From Eupeodes corollae (Eukaryota; Arthropoda; Insecta; Diptera; Syrphidae): a stretch of 64,000 bases of DNA. Positions 1 through 13,800 of this stretch are shown here, in pieces (position 1 is the stretch's first letter; each line of letters begins with the position of its first letter). Location: positions 179,659,174 through 179,723,173 of the forward strand of contig NC_079147.1 of the NCBI RefSeq assembly GCF_945859685.1, given 5' to 3'. Both the position numbers and the translations under genes were made by a program. The notes under the pieces were generated by a model. That model saw only the letters and a list, made by a program, of their open reading frames with translations. It had not been told where the DNA came from and did no database searches.

Positions 1-450
1 AGCACAGTTCAAAAACGCAACTAACTAGAAGTGGAGAATCAAACACAAGTGGAACTTTCAGAACTGTAAGTAATCAGCAGCGCATTTTCATAGCAATTCA
101 AAGATTGGCTTAAGCAATGAAGATTGACAAGTTGTTATTCATGATCCAGTGTATAGATTAGCATTGTGTTTTGTTTCCGCAATTAAATTGGGAATTTTTG
201 AAGCCAAAAGATAGCGTAAGAAGTGAATCCAAGGAAAGAGGCTATCGATCTTATACCGACCATGCAATAGGCTGCAGAAAAGTGGGCAGGTTCAGACAAC
301 ATGAGGGACTGAAGGTAAGGCAAGGTTTAGTATCTATTAGCCAGGTGCGAAAAATATTGCCTTTAAATTAAAAAAAAAAAGTATTGGAAAGTTGACTGAA
401 AATAAGTCAACAAACATCTTCCTAACTATAAAGCTAGGCAATATTCCGTA
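1..450. other. Left edge, presumed tai intron; no gene seen
   Basis: AT-rich sequence with short poly-A runs. A 66-codon plus-strand open frame at 171-371 has no recognisable content. The C-terminal exons of tai are expected to the left, but no convincing minus-strand exon was seen here. Confidence 0.4.
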
Positions 451-684
451 GTAACCTAGGGCTTTTTTGTGAATTACAAATTTCAACCATTTCTATGCGA
501 GTCATTTCAAGGATGAAGGGGACATTCAGTTTGTATGCCGATTCCGAACTGCACATTTTAGAAAACACTTTTCAAGACAAGAATTACTTTTAGAAAACTT
601 GTCAATTCCTCACCCTGGCACAGGCAGGGAGTGAACCAAAGACCCCTAGCATAACAGTTTTACGCACTAACCATCACACCACGG
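451..684 (-). mobile_element. tRNA-derived SINE, copy 1
   Basis: Read on the minus strand, the 5' end is tRNA-like: a box-A-like TGGTGTGATGG near 670-680 and a box-B-like GGTTCACTCCC near 629-639. A body of about 160 bp follows that recurs at 14816-15068, with shared blocks such as CTTGTC(T/A)TGAAAAG and GCGAGT/CTCGCA. A Pol III head joined to a repeated body is the definition of a SINE. The family is not one I recognise. Confidence 0.65.
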
Positions 685-1215
685 GTACAAAAATCAAGTG
701 AACTTATGTTAGAGGGTCATGTTTTTTTCATTCAACTGAGTGCTGAGCTTTAATTTCATAATTCTCTTATTTTTATAACAATACAAAACACAACTTATTC
801 AAGACTTGTACCTTGTTTGAGGAGTTGTTTCTAGATAATAATAAATTTAAGACGAACAAAAATGCAGTTGACTGTAAATAAAATTCCTTATGTCAGACAT
901 GCTCCAGCTCATTGAAAATTGAATTGGCACAAAAAGAATATATCAAGAAAACGGTAGACCACATTTCGGACTTTATGAATAAACATTTAAGGAGATCTTC
1001 CATAAGATAAATATAGAATATAAGATCAACTCTTCAATTGAAAATTGTAAAATTAAAAAATTCTAGTTTTCATTTTGATTTGACATCTCAAAACTGTGCT
1101 CTTTTGTATTCCTTTAAATTTTGTCATTTTTATTCTTATCTTATAACTAAGTAAGAACTTGTTTAATTTTTATAAACTACTTAGTTATCTAAAGACTGAT
1201 TATAGAGAAAAATAC
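685..1215. other. tai intron, no features
   Basis: AT-rich intron downstream (minus strand) of the last visible tai exon. No open frame, RNA or repeat recognised. Confidence 0.4.
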
Positions 1216-1453
1216 CTGGCAAATGTTGCGTGGCTTGAGGTACACTTGTTTGCCGTTGCATTCGCTGCAATTGCTGTGCGCTAAACACATTCCCAGGCGG
1301 TCCATATGGTGATTGGGGACTTGGTGAGGTAGGTCCAGGAAATCCGTCAGCACTTTGTTGTGGAAATGAATTTTGTCGTTGCATATTACCAGCGCCACCA
1401 GGTGAATTTAATGAACGTCTTTGTGTTTGAAATTGTCTGTATGGACTGACACC
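1216..1453 (-). CDS. tai: tai exon (GVSPYRQFQTQRRSLNSPG...), last one visible
   Basis: 238 bp; acceptor AAAACAACAG|GGT, donor CCAG|GTATTT (phase 1, so coding continues to the left). It encodes basic, then Pro/Ser-rich sequence with FPGPTSPSPQSPYGPPG. The acceptor has a poor pyrimidine tract, so the upstream border is less sure than the frame. Confidence 0.75.
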
Positions 1454-1840
1454 CTGTTGTTTTGTTACATCAAATATACGAACATAAAACAAAAACACGA
1501 AAAACATACAAAAATAAAATAGAAATTAGTAAAAGTTTCAATTATTTTTAAAATTCCACCTTATGTCCCACCTGCAACTGAGCACTCAGCATGGGATTGT
1601 GCTGCTGCAGGGAGATCCTTGAATTGTTATTTCCACCACCTCCTCCATTATTGTTGGATCCATTACCACCAACGCCAACACCAACACCACCAGATGCTGT
1701 ATTCCATTGTTGTGGGGATACTCCACCAGCACCTGTGGCAACTGATTGAGCATTCACGTTGAATGGTGGCAGGCGTGGTGATAGCTGGGCAGCTGTATTA
1801 TTTCCAACGACATTTTGAAAGGCCATTTGTTGCTGTTGTT

Positions 1841-1872
<32 letters not shown>

Positions 1873-4800
1873 TGTTGGATTTGAGAGAGTTGTTGTTGTT
1901 GCTGCGGCGACAAACGCTGGCCATTGTTGGTGAATTGTTGCTGGAAGCCTATCAAAGTGAAGTCGTATTTAGAATACATTTTAACACAAGTGGAATTTGA
2001 AAACAACTCACCTGCATTCGATTGTGGACTAAAGGGTGCACCTCTCTGTCCAGGACTCAATTGCTGCTGAATCATGCTTTGGGCATAGCTCGGACTTAGT
2101 TGGGAGTCGGGTGGCATGTTGTTGCGAGATAGTGAGACATTTGGCGCTACAGTATTATTCAACAGTGAACCGATGTTATTCAAGCCTGGATTTAAACCTA
2201 TAAGAAGAGGAAGATGAATATTAAGAGAGATGATCACGATATGAATATTTCCATTAACACTTACACAACTGATCTCCACGCGCAGTTGCACTCTCTGGAA
2301 CGAGAAGATGTTGCTTTTGTTGCTGCTGCAAGAGGCGTTCTTTTTGGGCGGCTTGCATCATTCGATCGCGATTCAATCGCGACACCGGAATTGAGGTAAT
2401 ATTTCCATTCGAGAGCTGAAAACGAATATTTCTTGGCGGCTGATACATAGGCGGAGGATGTTGGAAACCCTGGAAAGAATCATAGAATTTAAAATAAAGC
2501 CATTAAGATCACTGGCGTAAGTTAAACTAACCTGATTTGCCTGCATATTCTGGAGTTGCTGTTGCTGCTGTTGAGTCATTCCACCACCAACACTCAACTG
2601 CTGGGAGTAGGGCGGTGGCGGTCGACTATTGAATGCTGAAGCTTCCACTTGCATCAATGACTTTTGAATTTCATTGATGGCGATTTTTTCGTTTAGTTCT
2701 TGCTGCGACAGCACGTGGTTTGTATTGCCGAATTGCTGTTCTGGAATATTACAATCGGGCACACAGTCGATGACATAGTTGAGGATATTTGCTAATTCAG
2801 GATCGAATTCGGAATTCTGGTGGTGCTGTTGCTGCTGCTGGTGTTGTTGCATTGCATGCATTTGACTATTGGTGGAGATGGTGACACCTCCACCGCTAAC
2901 GCCTGCACCCACCATGGCCGCTGAGGTGGGGGCAGATGTCACAGATGAGATGCTGCCACTAAAAGACGCCAGGGACACTGAGCTGGCCGAGGCAGCGGCT
3001 ACTGCTGCCGCTGAGGCCGACACAGACGACGTAGATGAGGTAGCTGAACCGAATGGGGAGGCACGGTGGTCCAATTGGTAGGCAGCGGTGGCGGCGGAAT
3101 TGGCACCCCCACTCGATGATTGAGGTCGTTGTATTGATGAGGTCGCGGATGGTGACTGGAGCGAGGAGTTTTTGGCTTGATCTTGGAGCTGCAGTTGTTG
3201 CTGTTGTTGTTGTTGCTGTTGGGCAGCTTGTTGTTGTTGTTGTTGTGTGAGGTAGGCATCGGAAGGCTGCTTGCGTCCACGGCCAGTGGTGGGGTTCGCA
3301 TGCGAGTTGTTTGCTGCAGCCGCTGCGGCCGCAGCAGCAGCTGCTGCCGCCGCGGCTGCTGACTGTTGTTGAGTGACTACATTGGCTGTATTGGTTGGAG
3401 GTACCTTCAGCTGCAGACCACCCAATCCGGACGAACTGCTGACCCGATTCACTGAAGGCGTGATGTCCGGAATGATCTTCACGCCAGGCGATGACGAAAG
3501 CACTGGCATCTTTGTGGATTTCTCCAGCAACGAGGCCAACATTCGATTGCTCTCACGTAATTTTGAAGGCTTGTCATCGGAGCGCTTAGCGGCCTTGCCA
3601 TCGTCGGGTTCGTTTGAGGGACGTTTTCGCTTGCCAGGTTCTTCCAATTGGATTTTAAGAAACCGTTTGAGATCCTCTGAACTCATGTTGTTCGGATTTT
3701 GGTGATTGAGGTGGTGATGATGGTCTTTGGGTCCGTCGTCTTTTTGCAGCTGACGCATAAGTTCACTACCCGGTCGTACTTTAGATTGCGAATCGTCATC
3801 TTCGCTTTTTTCATTCAAGAGCTGCAAGCAGGTCCAAAAGGTTCATGAGGAATCATGAGAAATGTACTGTTTTGTGTTTACTTACCGAAAGCAGCATGCG
3901 ATTATTGGTATTTGTTTGCTTTGGAATTGTATTGCCGTACATTCGATTAGCCAAACCAGACGCATTCATCTTGAAAGGTACTCCAGGAGCTACAATACTG
4001 TCTTTGTCTTCCTCAGAGTTCAATAAGCCCTGTAAGCAAAATGGATGAATTAATTAAAAGTGCACATACCAGCTTTTTCCTTTCAAACTTACTTTGAGTA
4101 TGTGATTGTCATTCTCGGGCTCATCGCCACCTCCCATTCCGGATCCAAGCATTCCTCCAGACTGTCCACCTGTTGGTTGATTTGGTTTCAATGTTAGCAA
4201 GTGACGCAATCGCTCCGAGTCCGTACTGTTGCCACTGCCACTTGATCCACTCGGATTCCCGCCAGCTCCTACACTGTTGTTTCCGTTGTTGGATCCTCCA
4301 TTGTTGTGCAACAGATTGTGATGTTGCTCCTTTCCCATCGAAGAATCCTTGTCGTCGAAATTGGGAAACACGAAACCATGATACGCTCCGTTGTTGTTGT
4401 TGTTTATGCTGTTGCTATTGTTGTTGTTATTGTTGTTCTGCTGGGGACTCGGTTGACTTGCAACACTGTGCTGCGACGACAATTGATACGGAGTAGATGG
4501 AGACTGACACACGCCATGCGCGGCAGGACTAAACGCCTGTCCCGAGGGCGGGCGAGGAGTAGTCACTGGTGTGGCAACGCTCGTTCGTGAATTCGGTCTA
4601 GAGTCGCCCCAAGCTACGGATTCTATTTCGAAGGAGGAATGTGGAAAATCAAAATCGAAAGTTTCTGGCATATAGAAATTGTTTGTTGTGTTATCCGGGC
4701 CAGAGGGCGAATTAGTGAAAGCCGTTACAAGGCCAGTTCGCGGCGAGGCTTGCACCTGACCGCCACCGTTTATCACCGAAGTCATCAATGGTCCGCCGAC

Positions 4801-7800
4801 GTTAGTCGTTGTGGTGTGGTGATGACTCGTGCTGGGCATCAAACTCTGTGATGATGACGACGATGAGTCAATCGATGAGGGACACATCGATGAAGCTATC
4901 GACGATACCATTGAATTGCCAGCCGGCTGCGGCGCGTTGGGATTGACATTGTTGTCATCTCCCTGGCCGAGCAGAGTCTGCCACGACATGATGTAGTCAG
5001 TTTCGCCGGGAGTGCTGTTCGGGAAGAGTCTTGAGTTAGCCTTGACGTGCATATACACGTCGGGAGATCCCAAACGCAGTCGAAACGGCCTCGATGTATA
5101 GCTATTCAGATTTGCATTGCCGCCAGAATCTTGTACGTCTTTCATGTGACACTTAAGGTTACTAAGGTCGTTGATGTGACACAAATCCTGAATTAGACTC
5201 CCTCGGGATTTGGATATGTAATCGGCAAAGGCTGTCCGCAACGCCGATGTATCGGTCTGCAGAATTTTACCATGCAAATCGAGCTTAAAGGTCAGCTGTT
5301 CCAGAGAACGCTGCACAACGTGTTGTTGAATGTTCATTTCGAGTGGTGATTCATCCTCGGGGCGTGTGATTAGACAAAGGAGTGACGACGAATCATCACC
5401 ATCATCTAAAATAAAGAGAATTTTGTTTTTATAAATTGGAGAGTGATAAAAACCTCAAGCAACTTACCTTTAACTGGCGCAGCAATCAATACAACTTCTT
5501 CATATTTATCACCCCGCGTGAGACTTTTTTGGTCCATAGCATCATTGGCCCTATCTTTGACTAACATTCGAACCTTTGTCGAAATGCTGCGCTTGCCCTT
5601 TAGCTGCATCTGTTGCTGCTGCTGTTGTTGAGTATCATCTTGATCACCCCAGCCCAAAGCCAGGGAATTGCTACTGCTGTTGCTGTTATTATTACCGCCG
5701 CTATTTTGGTATGACATAGTATTTAGGATTGGATTCAATTTGGCATGATCAGCGCTATGCAGGTACGAGTATATTGGCTGCTTATGCAGCTCTGACTTCT
5801 CATAACCAAAGAGATCGCGTACGTTTTGGGTGCAAGTTTCGATGCAACCGTCTGAGTTTATTTGCAACAATACCCAACCAACTGAGGAAATGTAGAATTC
5901 GATAGCTTCGAAATATGCTGATATTTCGGGAACTTGACCATTCAACGATGGTTCGGGCAGTGGAGGTTCGGTCGATGAGATGTCACCCTGTTGAACCGGA
6001 TGTATGGTGCAATTATCGGTTGCACACCGGGCACAACGATTCGAACTTGATGTCGAAGATGCGTTGGCGCCTGTTGATGTTATTAGTGAGGGAGATGCCC
6101 CAGGATTCGCTCCAGACGATGATGTTGTATTATTTGCTAATGATGATGACGACGACGAGGAAATGTCGCGAGATTGACCCTTATCGCAAATATCGCGATA
6201 CTGAAAAGACAAAAAAAAAATAAAATGACATCATTAATAAATTTATTGCTTGTTGTTTCTGGAGCAAAAAAAAAATACTTATTATTATGTAATTGCATTT
6301 CTGAATCACATGAATGACGCTCAACAAGGACTATAGATAAGTAATATGTTCCTTGTTAAAATACGAGACCTTAAGTGTCAAAGAAAGACCTAAAAGGCGA
6401 AATACAAATTATACACATCTGCTGGTATTCCAATTCAAATTGCTTTTTTATCAAGCTATCAATGATCTCTGAAGAACAGCTGACTCAAACTACGATATGT
6501 AGGTAGGTATTTATCCGGTTTTGGTTGTTCATAAACATGCACACAGAGGATCATTTGAGTGCCATGAATATACAAATTCAACCAAATCCGAATTCATAGA
6601 TATTTGGACAGCCGGCTCGACGCGGTGCCACGAGCAATGTTTCATAGACATTTTGTCGGTCAATACTGCCAATGTAATTTTTGATACGTGAAGTGATAAA
6701 TTGGTCAGTTTATATTTCTAAGATTAAAGAGATTTCCGTATTCTCAGAAATATAAACAACATTTCTCACTTTGGCTCAACTTTCCATTACCGCAGCACGA
6801 ATTTCGACTCGCGGTTTTTTTTATTCGATAGATATGTGCAAATAAATAATAACTATAGCAATTTAAGAGCGAGGAAACATTTATTTCTATTTTTAATTAA
6901 TTTTTAAAGTTCACTTTTTTCCATACAAAACACTCAAAAATGGTTGATTTTGACATTTCTTCCCTGTTTTTTGTTCAGTGTTGCCATACTTGTTTTTTTT
7001 TTTTGGTAATTTCTTTTATTTTAGTGCTCAAATGGAAAAGTACTTTGCATATACCCAAACTCGCACCCACCCCAAATCCTATAGTGACCCCAAGCAGGGG
7101 GGTTGCAGGGGGGCAGCATGCCCCCCTTACATACCTAGCTATTAGTAAGCCGTGCTATCAGTTAAAAAAAACTTGTTTTAGGCTCAAAAAATGCAATACA
7201 AAAAAGTAGGGTTAAGTCCGAAAAAGAAAATATTTTTTTTTATGACTTAAAGTTGTTTCCTCGCCCTAATATTTAAAACATGTTCTATTGAGACCCCTAT
7301 CTAACTGTAAAAAAAAAATCAGAAGGAAATTCGTGCTGCGGTAATCGAAAGTCGCCCCCTCACTTTTGTTGTCAGAAATCTGAGAAAAGAATTTTCGCGA
7401 TTTACTTTCTCAAAAATTCTCTATCGCACAATTCCAAAATTGTGAGTTGTAAATTATGTCTCCGTCAGACAATTCTCAGAAATATAAACGGGCCAAATAG
7501 TTATCTATGAAATATTGCTGGTGGAAACAGAAGAAATAGATCTGTTCGTTTTCTTTTTATCTGACATAACTTGAGTTCAATTGTGACAAATCGACAGTTT
7601 TGGAAAATAAATACGTAGGGACTTTAGGCTTTCCAGTTCGTTTTCGTAAAATTGTTAACTATTTAACTTTTTTAATTTTCGATTTAATATGTCAGGAAAA
7701 ATCTCCCTTACCAATGAGTCGTTGAAGTGAATCATCGCAATTTTTTATTGAAAGGTCTGTAACAGCAATCTTTGAAAAATATTGAGTTAATTAAAGATAA

Positions 7801-10800
7801 GATGGAAATTTTGTTCTAACGGAAATCTGTTATTTTTTGAGTTCAACAAATTTATTATACAATCAGGAAAAGATTCGATATTTTTTTGACATAATAAAAT
7901 CTCAAAAAGTTAAAATTCAATTCGAATATGCATTTCGAATGATTTTAATGAAATCAATAAGGGACCAGTTATAGCTTTCATTGGGCTTAATTATTGAAAA
8001 GTTAGTTTTAGCTTTCATTCCTGTCATTGGACACACATTTCTTAATTGTTGACAATTGAGAGTAAAACTGACAGTTTCGTATATAAACTCTTCAATTTTA
8101 TATACAATGCTGACAGTTGGGAATATAAAGAAAATGAAACACTTTCAATGGAACGGTTTAAGTTCCGATATGTGAAATCAACTATCAGCTGTTTATGGAT
8201 ATAGATTTCATAATTTAAATAGTCATTACTTTTCAAAAGTGAAACAAGTCATTGGTATTTTTTTGATAGGTCGGTTATGGATTTCATGGAAAATTTCTGT
8301 CATTGAAACAAGATTTCCTGTGATGATATTTTCAATGCTGAAAACTAATGATAGCTATAACTAGGTCCTACAAATTAACAAAAAAGAAAGTTCTGGTTAA
8401 AATAAATTCTTTTTTTTTTAGTAAAAAAAAACTTGTTTGGCTCTATTTTGACAAAAAAAAACAAAAATGACATTTTTGATCGCTTTTAAAGCCTCGGGAT
8501 AAAATTGACTATTGTGAAAACCAATTGTAGCTATAACTGACATTTGCCTGATATTTTGATGTAAGTCTTATTGTAGTAAAATGCATTACTCTTCGACTTA
8601 GTTATAGTTTCATTTGGCTAGTTTATGTTGCCAAGATTTCTGAGAATTTTCTCAGGCGGATTGACAGAGCAGATGAATCAAATTAGCTTTGAATTTGTTT
8701 TTTCTTCCTTATTGAGTTGTGCGATAGTGAATTCTCGGCAAATCGAGTCATAAAAATTCACTTCTCTAAATTCTGAAGGCAAAACAGAAAAATTTGCATA
8801 CGACATTTTTTTCGTATTTTCGAGAATACGGAACTAATTGTGATCATAGAAATATAAACTGGCAAATTATTTTTCTATTTGAATTTAACAGATTCGTTCA
8901 GCATTTTATCAATCATAAGAAGGTTCGTTTCATAACCTGTAATCACTTTCGTGGAGTTTATGTAAATTATTTGTCAAATTCGAAAGCCTACATGTATTCC
9001 ATCGTAATCGGAAACTTTAACAAATTGCAAAAAAATCGTATCACGAAATATGTTGTATGAGATTTTCCACTACGTCCGGATTTGGAAATATGTTTTTTTC
9101 GGAATTCGTAAAAGTTTCTTCAGATACCAATGGAATTCGTGATATGGCTGATAATTCGACAAATAATTTACAAAAACTCTGCGACAAATAATTCACAAAA
9201 ATTCCGCGACAAAAAATTTACAAATAACTCCTAGTTATCAAACCGACCTTCTAATGATTAATTAAATGCTCAACGGATATGTCAATGTCAAATAAACAAA
9301 TAAATGGCTAGTTTATATTTATGTCTCTTTTTTCGATAGGGAAATTTACAAATTTACGAGACTGCATAGACTGACAGCTAGAGGTTTCAATCTGTGAGAA
9401 AGCGCAATTTTGTAAAGAAAATAATGGGTTCATTTAAGGTTTTGACTTTTATGAATAATATTCTTCATCGTAATCATTTTGCATTCCCTGTGCAATCTAA
9501 TTTGTATGTTTTTAAGTAAAAATTTTAATACAATAAACAAAAAAGAAGAAGTAAAAATAACACAAGCCACTTAGCCATTAGTTGACTACTGGTTTATTTC
9601 TTTTAAATTTTGCTAGATCTTAAACTCCATTAAAAATAAAGATTATTTTGCCGATTTTTTCGTTTGTGTTTTTGTATGTTAAAGCAAAAAAATAACAAGT
9701 ATTATAATGTGGTTATTTCGCACAATAATTTCATAAAACAAAAAAGAAAAAAAATACATAAACTATCCAGAAATAATTACAATGAATGAATAAAGAGGTC
9801 TCTGCATGTGCGCTCTCTGTGATGAATAAGTGTTTTAATGTTTTTATGCGAACACCTTGAAATAACACTGAAGGTCATTCTTGCGAAATTGCTAAGAAAA
9901 AGGTATTAAAAAATAATACAAAAATATACATATACCTATTTATATAAATAAACAAAAGTTTAAGCATTTCGCGGTATTGAAGTTGATTAATAGACGACAC
10001 TACATTACCTACATATACAATATAATAGTGAAACACGTTTTGAATTAAACTATGATATGATCGGCAGCTTGCAGCTATTATAATACCAAGTATAATTAGA
10101 CTAGGGTTTTTAATGTCTGGGATAAAATTGAAACATATAATGAACTGACCGATGTTAGGGATATAAGGAAGCTCAAATTTTATACTGATCTTAAAGTGAT
10201 TGCAACTGAATTATCTCAGAACTTCAATACATAAAATTACTACGTGTGTTATTATTCTCAAAAAACCTATTTTGAAGTCTTTTAAGTTTTAAACGTCAAC
10301 TCGCTAAAAAAACACATGGACATTGGACACGTAACCAAAAATGTAAAAAAAGAATATTGAAAAAAATGTTACATGTTTAAAATATTCACAATTTAAAAGA
10401 AAATCATAATTCATGAAGTAGCTTATTTCAATAGAATTAGTAACAGTTTTCAATAATCAATTTCTTTAATATGCAATTGAAATACGAGTATTTGTAGTAT
10501 CCATAATTTTTTTGAAACATATTCATACAAAAATCTGAAAGAAACGATTTGAAAGTATTATTCTTTGTTGTGTCTCTAAACAATTTTATTTCATCAAGTT
10601 TTTGAAAACGGGTATTTTAAAAACTTAAACAGAAAGTCAAAAAGAATAAGCTCATATTCGTTTTTGGTTGTCTTAAGCGTTTTTAAGGGATATATTATAA
10701 AAACCTGATGTAATGGAAAAATTTAAAGGAAAGATTTGAATTCAGGACATCTTAATCCTTTAAAAAAGTATAGGTTTTCAGAACCAATGTTTTTTTTTCT

Positions 10801-13800
10801 GGCAAGCATAAAACTAACATAAATAACGGAAGACACAGAAATATAATTTAGCTAAGAAATACTCATTTCTTTAAAATGAATAATTTGAAATTAGATTAGT
10901 ACTTTTTTTTTAATCTGAAGGTGCAGAACCTCAAGTTGGCGGCGCGGCACTACCTTAACTGGCGGTCATTTTTCCAACTGACAAGTGATGTATTTATAAG
11001 TTTGGTTTTGTATTTAAACATGAATAGATAGAATGATGTGTTGAAAATTGTGCAAACTTATTTTTGAAATCATCATATCGCAGGAATTTTATATAGCGAT
11101 GATGCCCACTTCTAGTTATGTATGTTGCGTTTATCCTTCAAGATCGTGTAAGTTAACGCCGCTTGACAATTTTCTGTAGGGAAAATGAAGTCGTTAGCTT
11201 ACGCCGCTAAGCTCAAAACGATTGATCACTTGAAGGCTACAAATGTTATAATAAGTCATTGAAAATTGCACTTCATGATTACAATACGTCTAAACCAGCA
11301 GTGGCACTCATATGCCATCAGATTATCTTTCGACAAAGTAACATTATGTTAATTAAAGAAAATTAAGTTTGTTTTGTTCCATTTTAAAGTTCTATGCGAT
11401 TTGAAAAACACCCTTTATTTGCCCGTTTTTGTTAAAGTACTAAATTCTTGTAACGAAACAAAAAACACACATTCAAAGCTAATGTTCTGTGATTGGTTTA
11501 CCAGCCGCACCTACCTCCAAGTTCCTTACATTCAGGTAGATAGGCAAAAAAGTCGATCTTTTAAAATCTATCGAACCCAGTTTCCTTCTGTCATAGATGA
11601 CAAACGCGCTGTCAAATTTGGATGCTTAATTTGTTTATTACAAGAAAACCAATTAATTTTCAAGAAGTAGCTGAATAGCTGAATTACGACAGAAACTGTC
11701 AATATGAACAAATAAGTTGTTATTATACGAAATCGTACATTTGTTTAATAAAAATGGAAAAATAAAAAGCAGTAAGCAAATATATTGCAATTTTTCGCTA
11801 TCTTATCGGAAATATTTTAATATATTCAAGTTAAGCAATTAGTCAGCAAAAAAAATCTACCTTTTTTATTGTTATAAAACAAAAGAAGCAGGGACACATA
11901 AGAATCTGACTCAAAGCTTCACCATTATTTCTCTTCTCTGCTGCATGCTCAGTATACTATCACAAGCAGCACCGTTTCGGTCTTCACTTTTATAAATATT
12001 ATTAAGTCATATCACGAAATTTAAGACGATACTTAAAAGCTACTGTTTTGATGGCAAAACGATGATGATGATTACGAACGCGACGATCAGTGACGTAGAC
12101 AAATTCATTTCTTATTAATTTATGCTGAATTAGAAAAAAAGATGGCCCTGGCTGAATTAAATACAAAACAACAAAAATTTACATGACTAATTACTTATAT
12201 TTTTTTCGTTTTTTTTTTTTCAGAAACCACAAAAAATAAAATAACTAAAGATTGGCTTTGAAGATGAAGACGAGTTAATTATGAACAAAGAAAAAAAAAC
12301 TATTCTTTGAAATGTGAATCTACAATTAAAAATGTTACCATACTCAGATGAGGAAATGATGGATGATGGTTTTTTGATTTGAAAGAGTTTTTTTTTCTTT
12401 GTTGGGAATAGTAAAAATTAGCATTTTACTCACATACACTCAATCACACTTCTTTTAGAGTAGGGTGGCTCGATTAGTACAAAATTGTTAATTAATTTGT
12501 ATTAATAGAAAAATGCCAGTTTTACAAAGTGATTCGAACTTTTCAGTTTTCGGTTTTTTTGAGACTTACTAAAGAACTTTATTCCTAAATATGAAGACGT
12601 TATTCTCTGTTTTTGTGGATAAGTCTAAATAAATTTAATGAATACAAGAACTTTGTTTTATTTTACAAATATCGAATTGAAAAACTCTCTTTGATATCGC
12701 GATATGCAAATGTAAAGCTTTGAATTCATGCCAATGCAAAAAAGCAATTCAAAGTTCCAGTGAGAGCGAGATACAGTTTTTGTTGTACCAACGAACCGAT
12801 AGAAGAATGGTTATAACTTATAAGCAATGATCAGATATCGCTCTGTAGAACTAGCTCCAACGATCTCAGTCCGGCCATGAAAGAAACATTTAAAGTGTGA
12901 TGAACGATGATGAATGAACGGACTGATAATGTTGCCAATGTTACTTTTTGACATTTTTCAAGCTTTTTGTTCAGGGATTTGCAGTGACGATTCAAAGAAA
13001 AGGAATCCTGCAAAGATCGTACATATATTCAAGGTGGCTTACAACAGGAAATCGAGTATTGAGGTAACATCTTTCTGCTCTTACTACACCAGCTCAACAC
13101 CTTCAAAAACTATAATGTTGACAGGATACTTGTCTGAAAGACTAAAATTAGTAATTGATTCTGTTATTTAGACAAATATTTACTTCGGAAATCCAAAAAA
13201 TATTTTAATAGCATGATTGCAGATGCAATGAAAGCAACTCAAGTTTTAGCTTAAAGAAGACCTAAACAAGAACGAGACCAGCTTGGAATTTCATTAAATT
13301 CTGTGCGGTCTTTCGTTTGTCGAAGTTAAACTTAAATGCTGTTGATAACATTGACATAATAGACTGGAATGTGGGTAATTTATGTGATCCACCGGTATTT
13401 AGAATCATTTGTCTTTATTTTATTAGAGATTGTATTAAAAATCCAAAATTGTTTGGAACTAATTATCATGTTCATAAAAGATTATCCTTTTCGTTCTATA
13501 CTGAAACTTAAGCTGCTGTCTGTTTTATGCAAAGTTTCTATAACCTTAAACCTTTTTTTTGTAAAAAACTTTAATTCACCTGGTATTTTAATAAATAAAG
13601 CCAAATTTGTCTGGAAAACTGAATTCGAAGAAAAAAATCGAGCCACCTTATTATACAGTTCCATGCTATCCCTTTAATGGACAATTAGAGGCACACTAAA
13701 CTTCGAAATTATGTACTATGTACTTGTAAATATTAAAAAAAAGGAAAAATACTTAAAGCATGACAAACAAAAGAGAAACAAATAAATTAACGCACAATCT

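Larger units (their letters stand above)
6706..8861. mobile_element. Foldback-type inverted-repeat region
   Basis: CAGTTTATATTTCTA at 6706-6720 matches inverted 8847-8861, and CCGTATTCTC at 6736-6745 matches inverted 8822-8831. The 15-base spacing between the two blocks is the same on both sides. A second inverted pair (CTATCGCACAA context) lies at about 7389-7440 and 8700-8760. The region has no transposase, so it is probably a non-autonomous foldback or MITE remnant enlarged by later insertions. Confidence 0.5.

Noticed and set aside
171..371. 66-codon plus-strand open frame as a gene
   Set aside because: No recognisable domain, and AT-rich flanks; chance open frames of this length are common here.
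2869..3705. Plus-strand open frames across the tai central exon
   Set aside because: Antisense of CAG/GCN-rich coding sequence.
11140..11230. Inverted repeat around TTAACGCCGCTT / TTACGCCGCTAA
   Set aside because: Similarity is short and in direct orientation; no supported structure.
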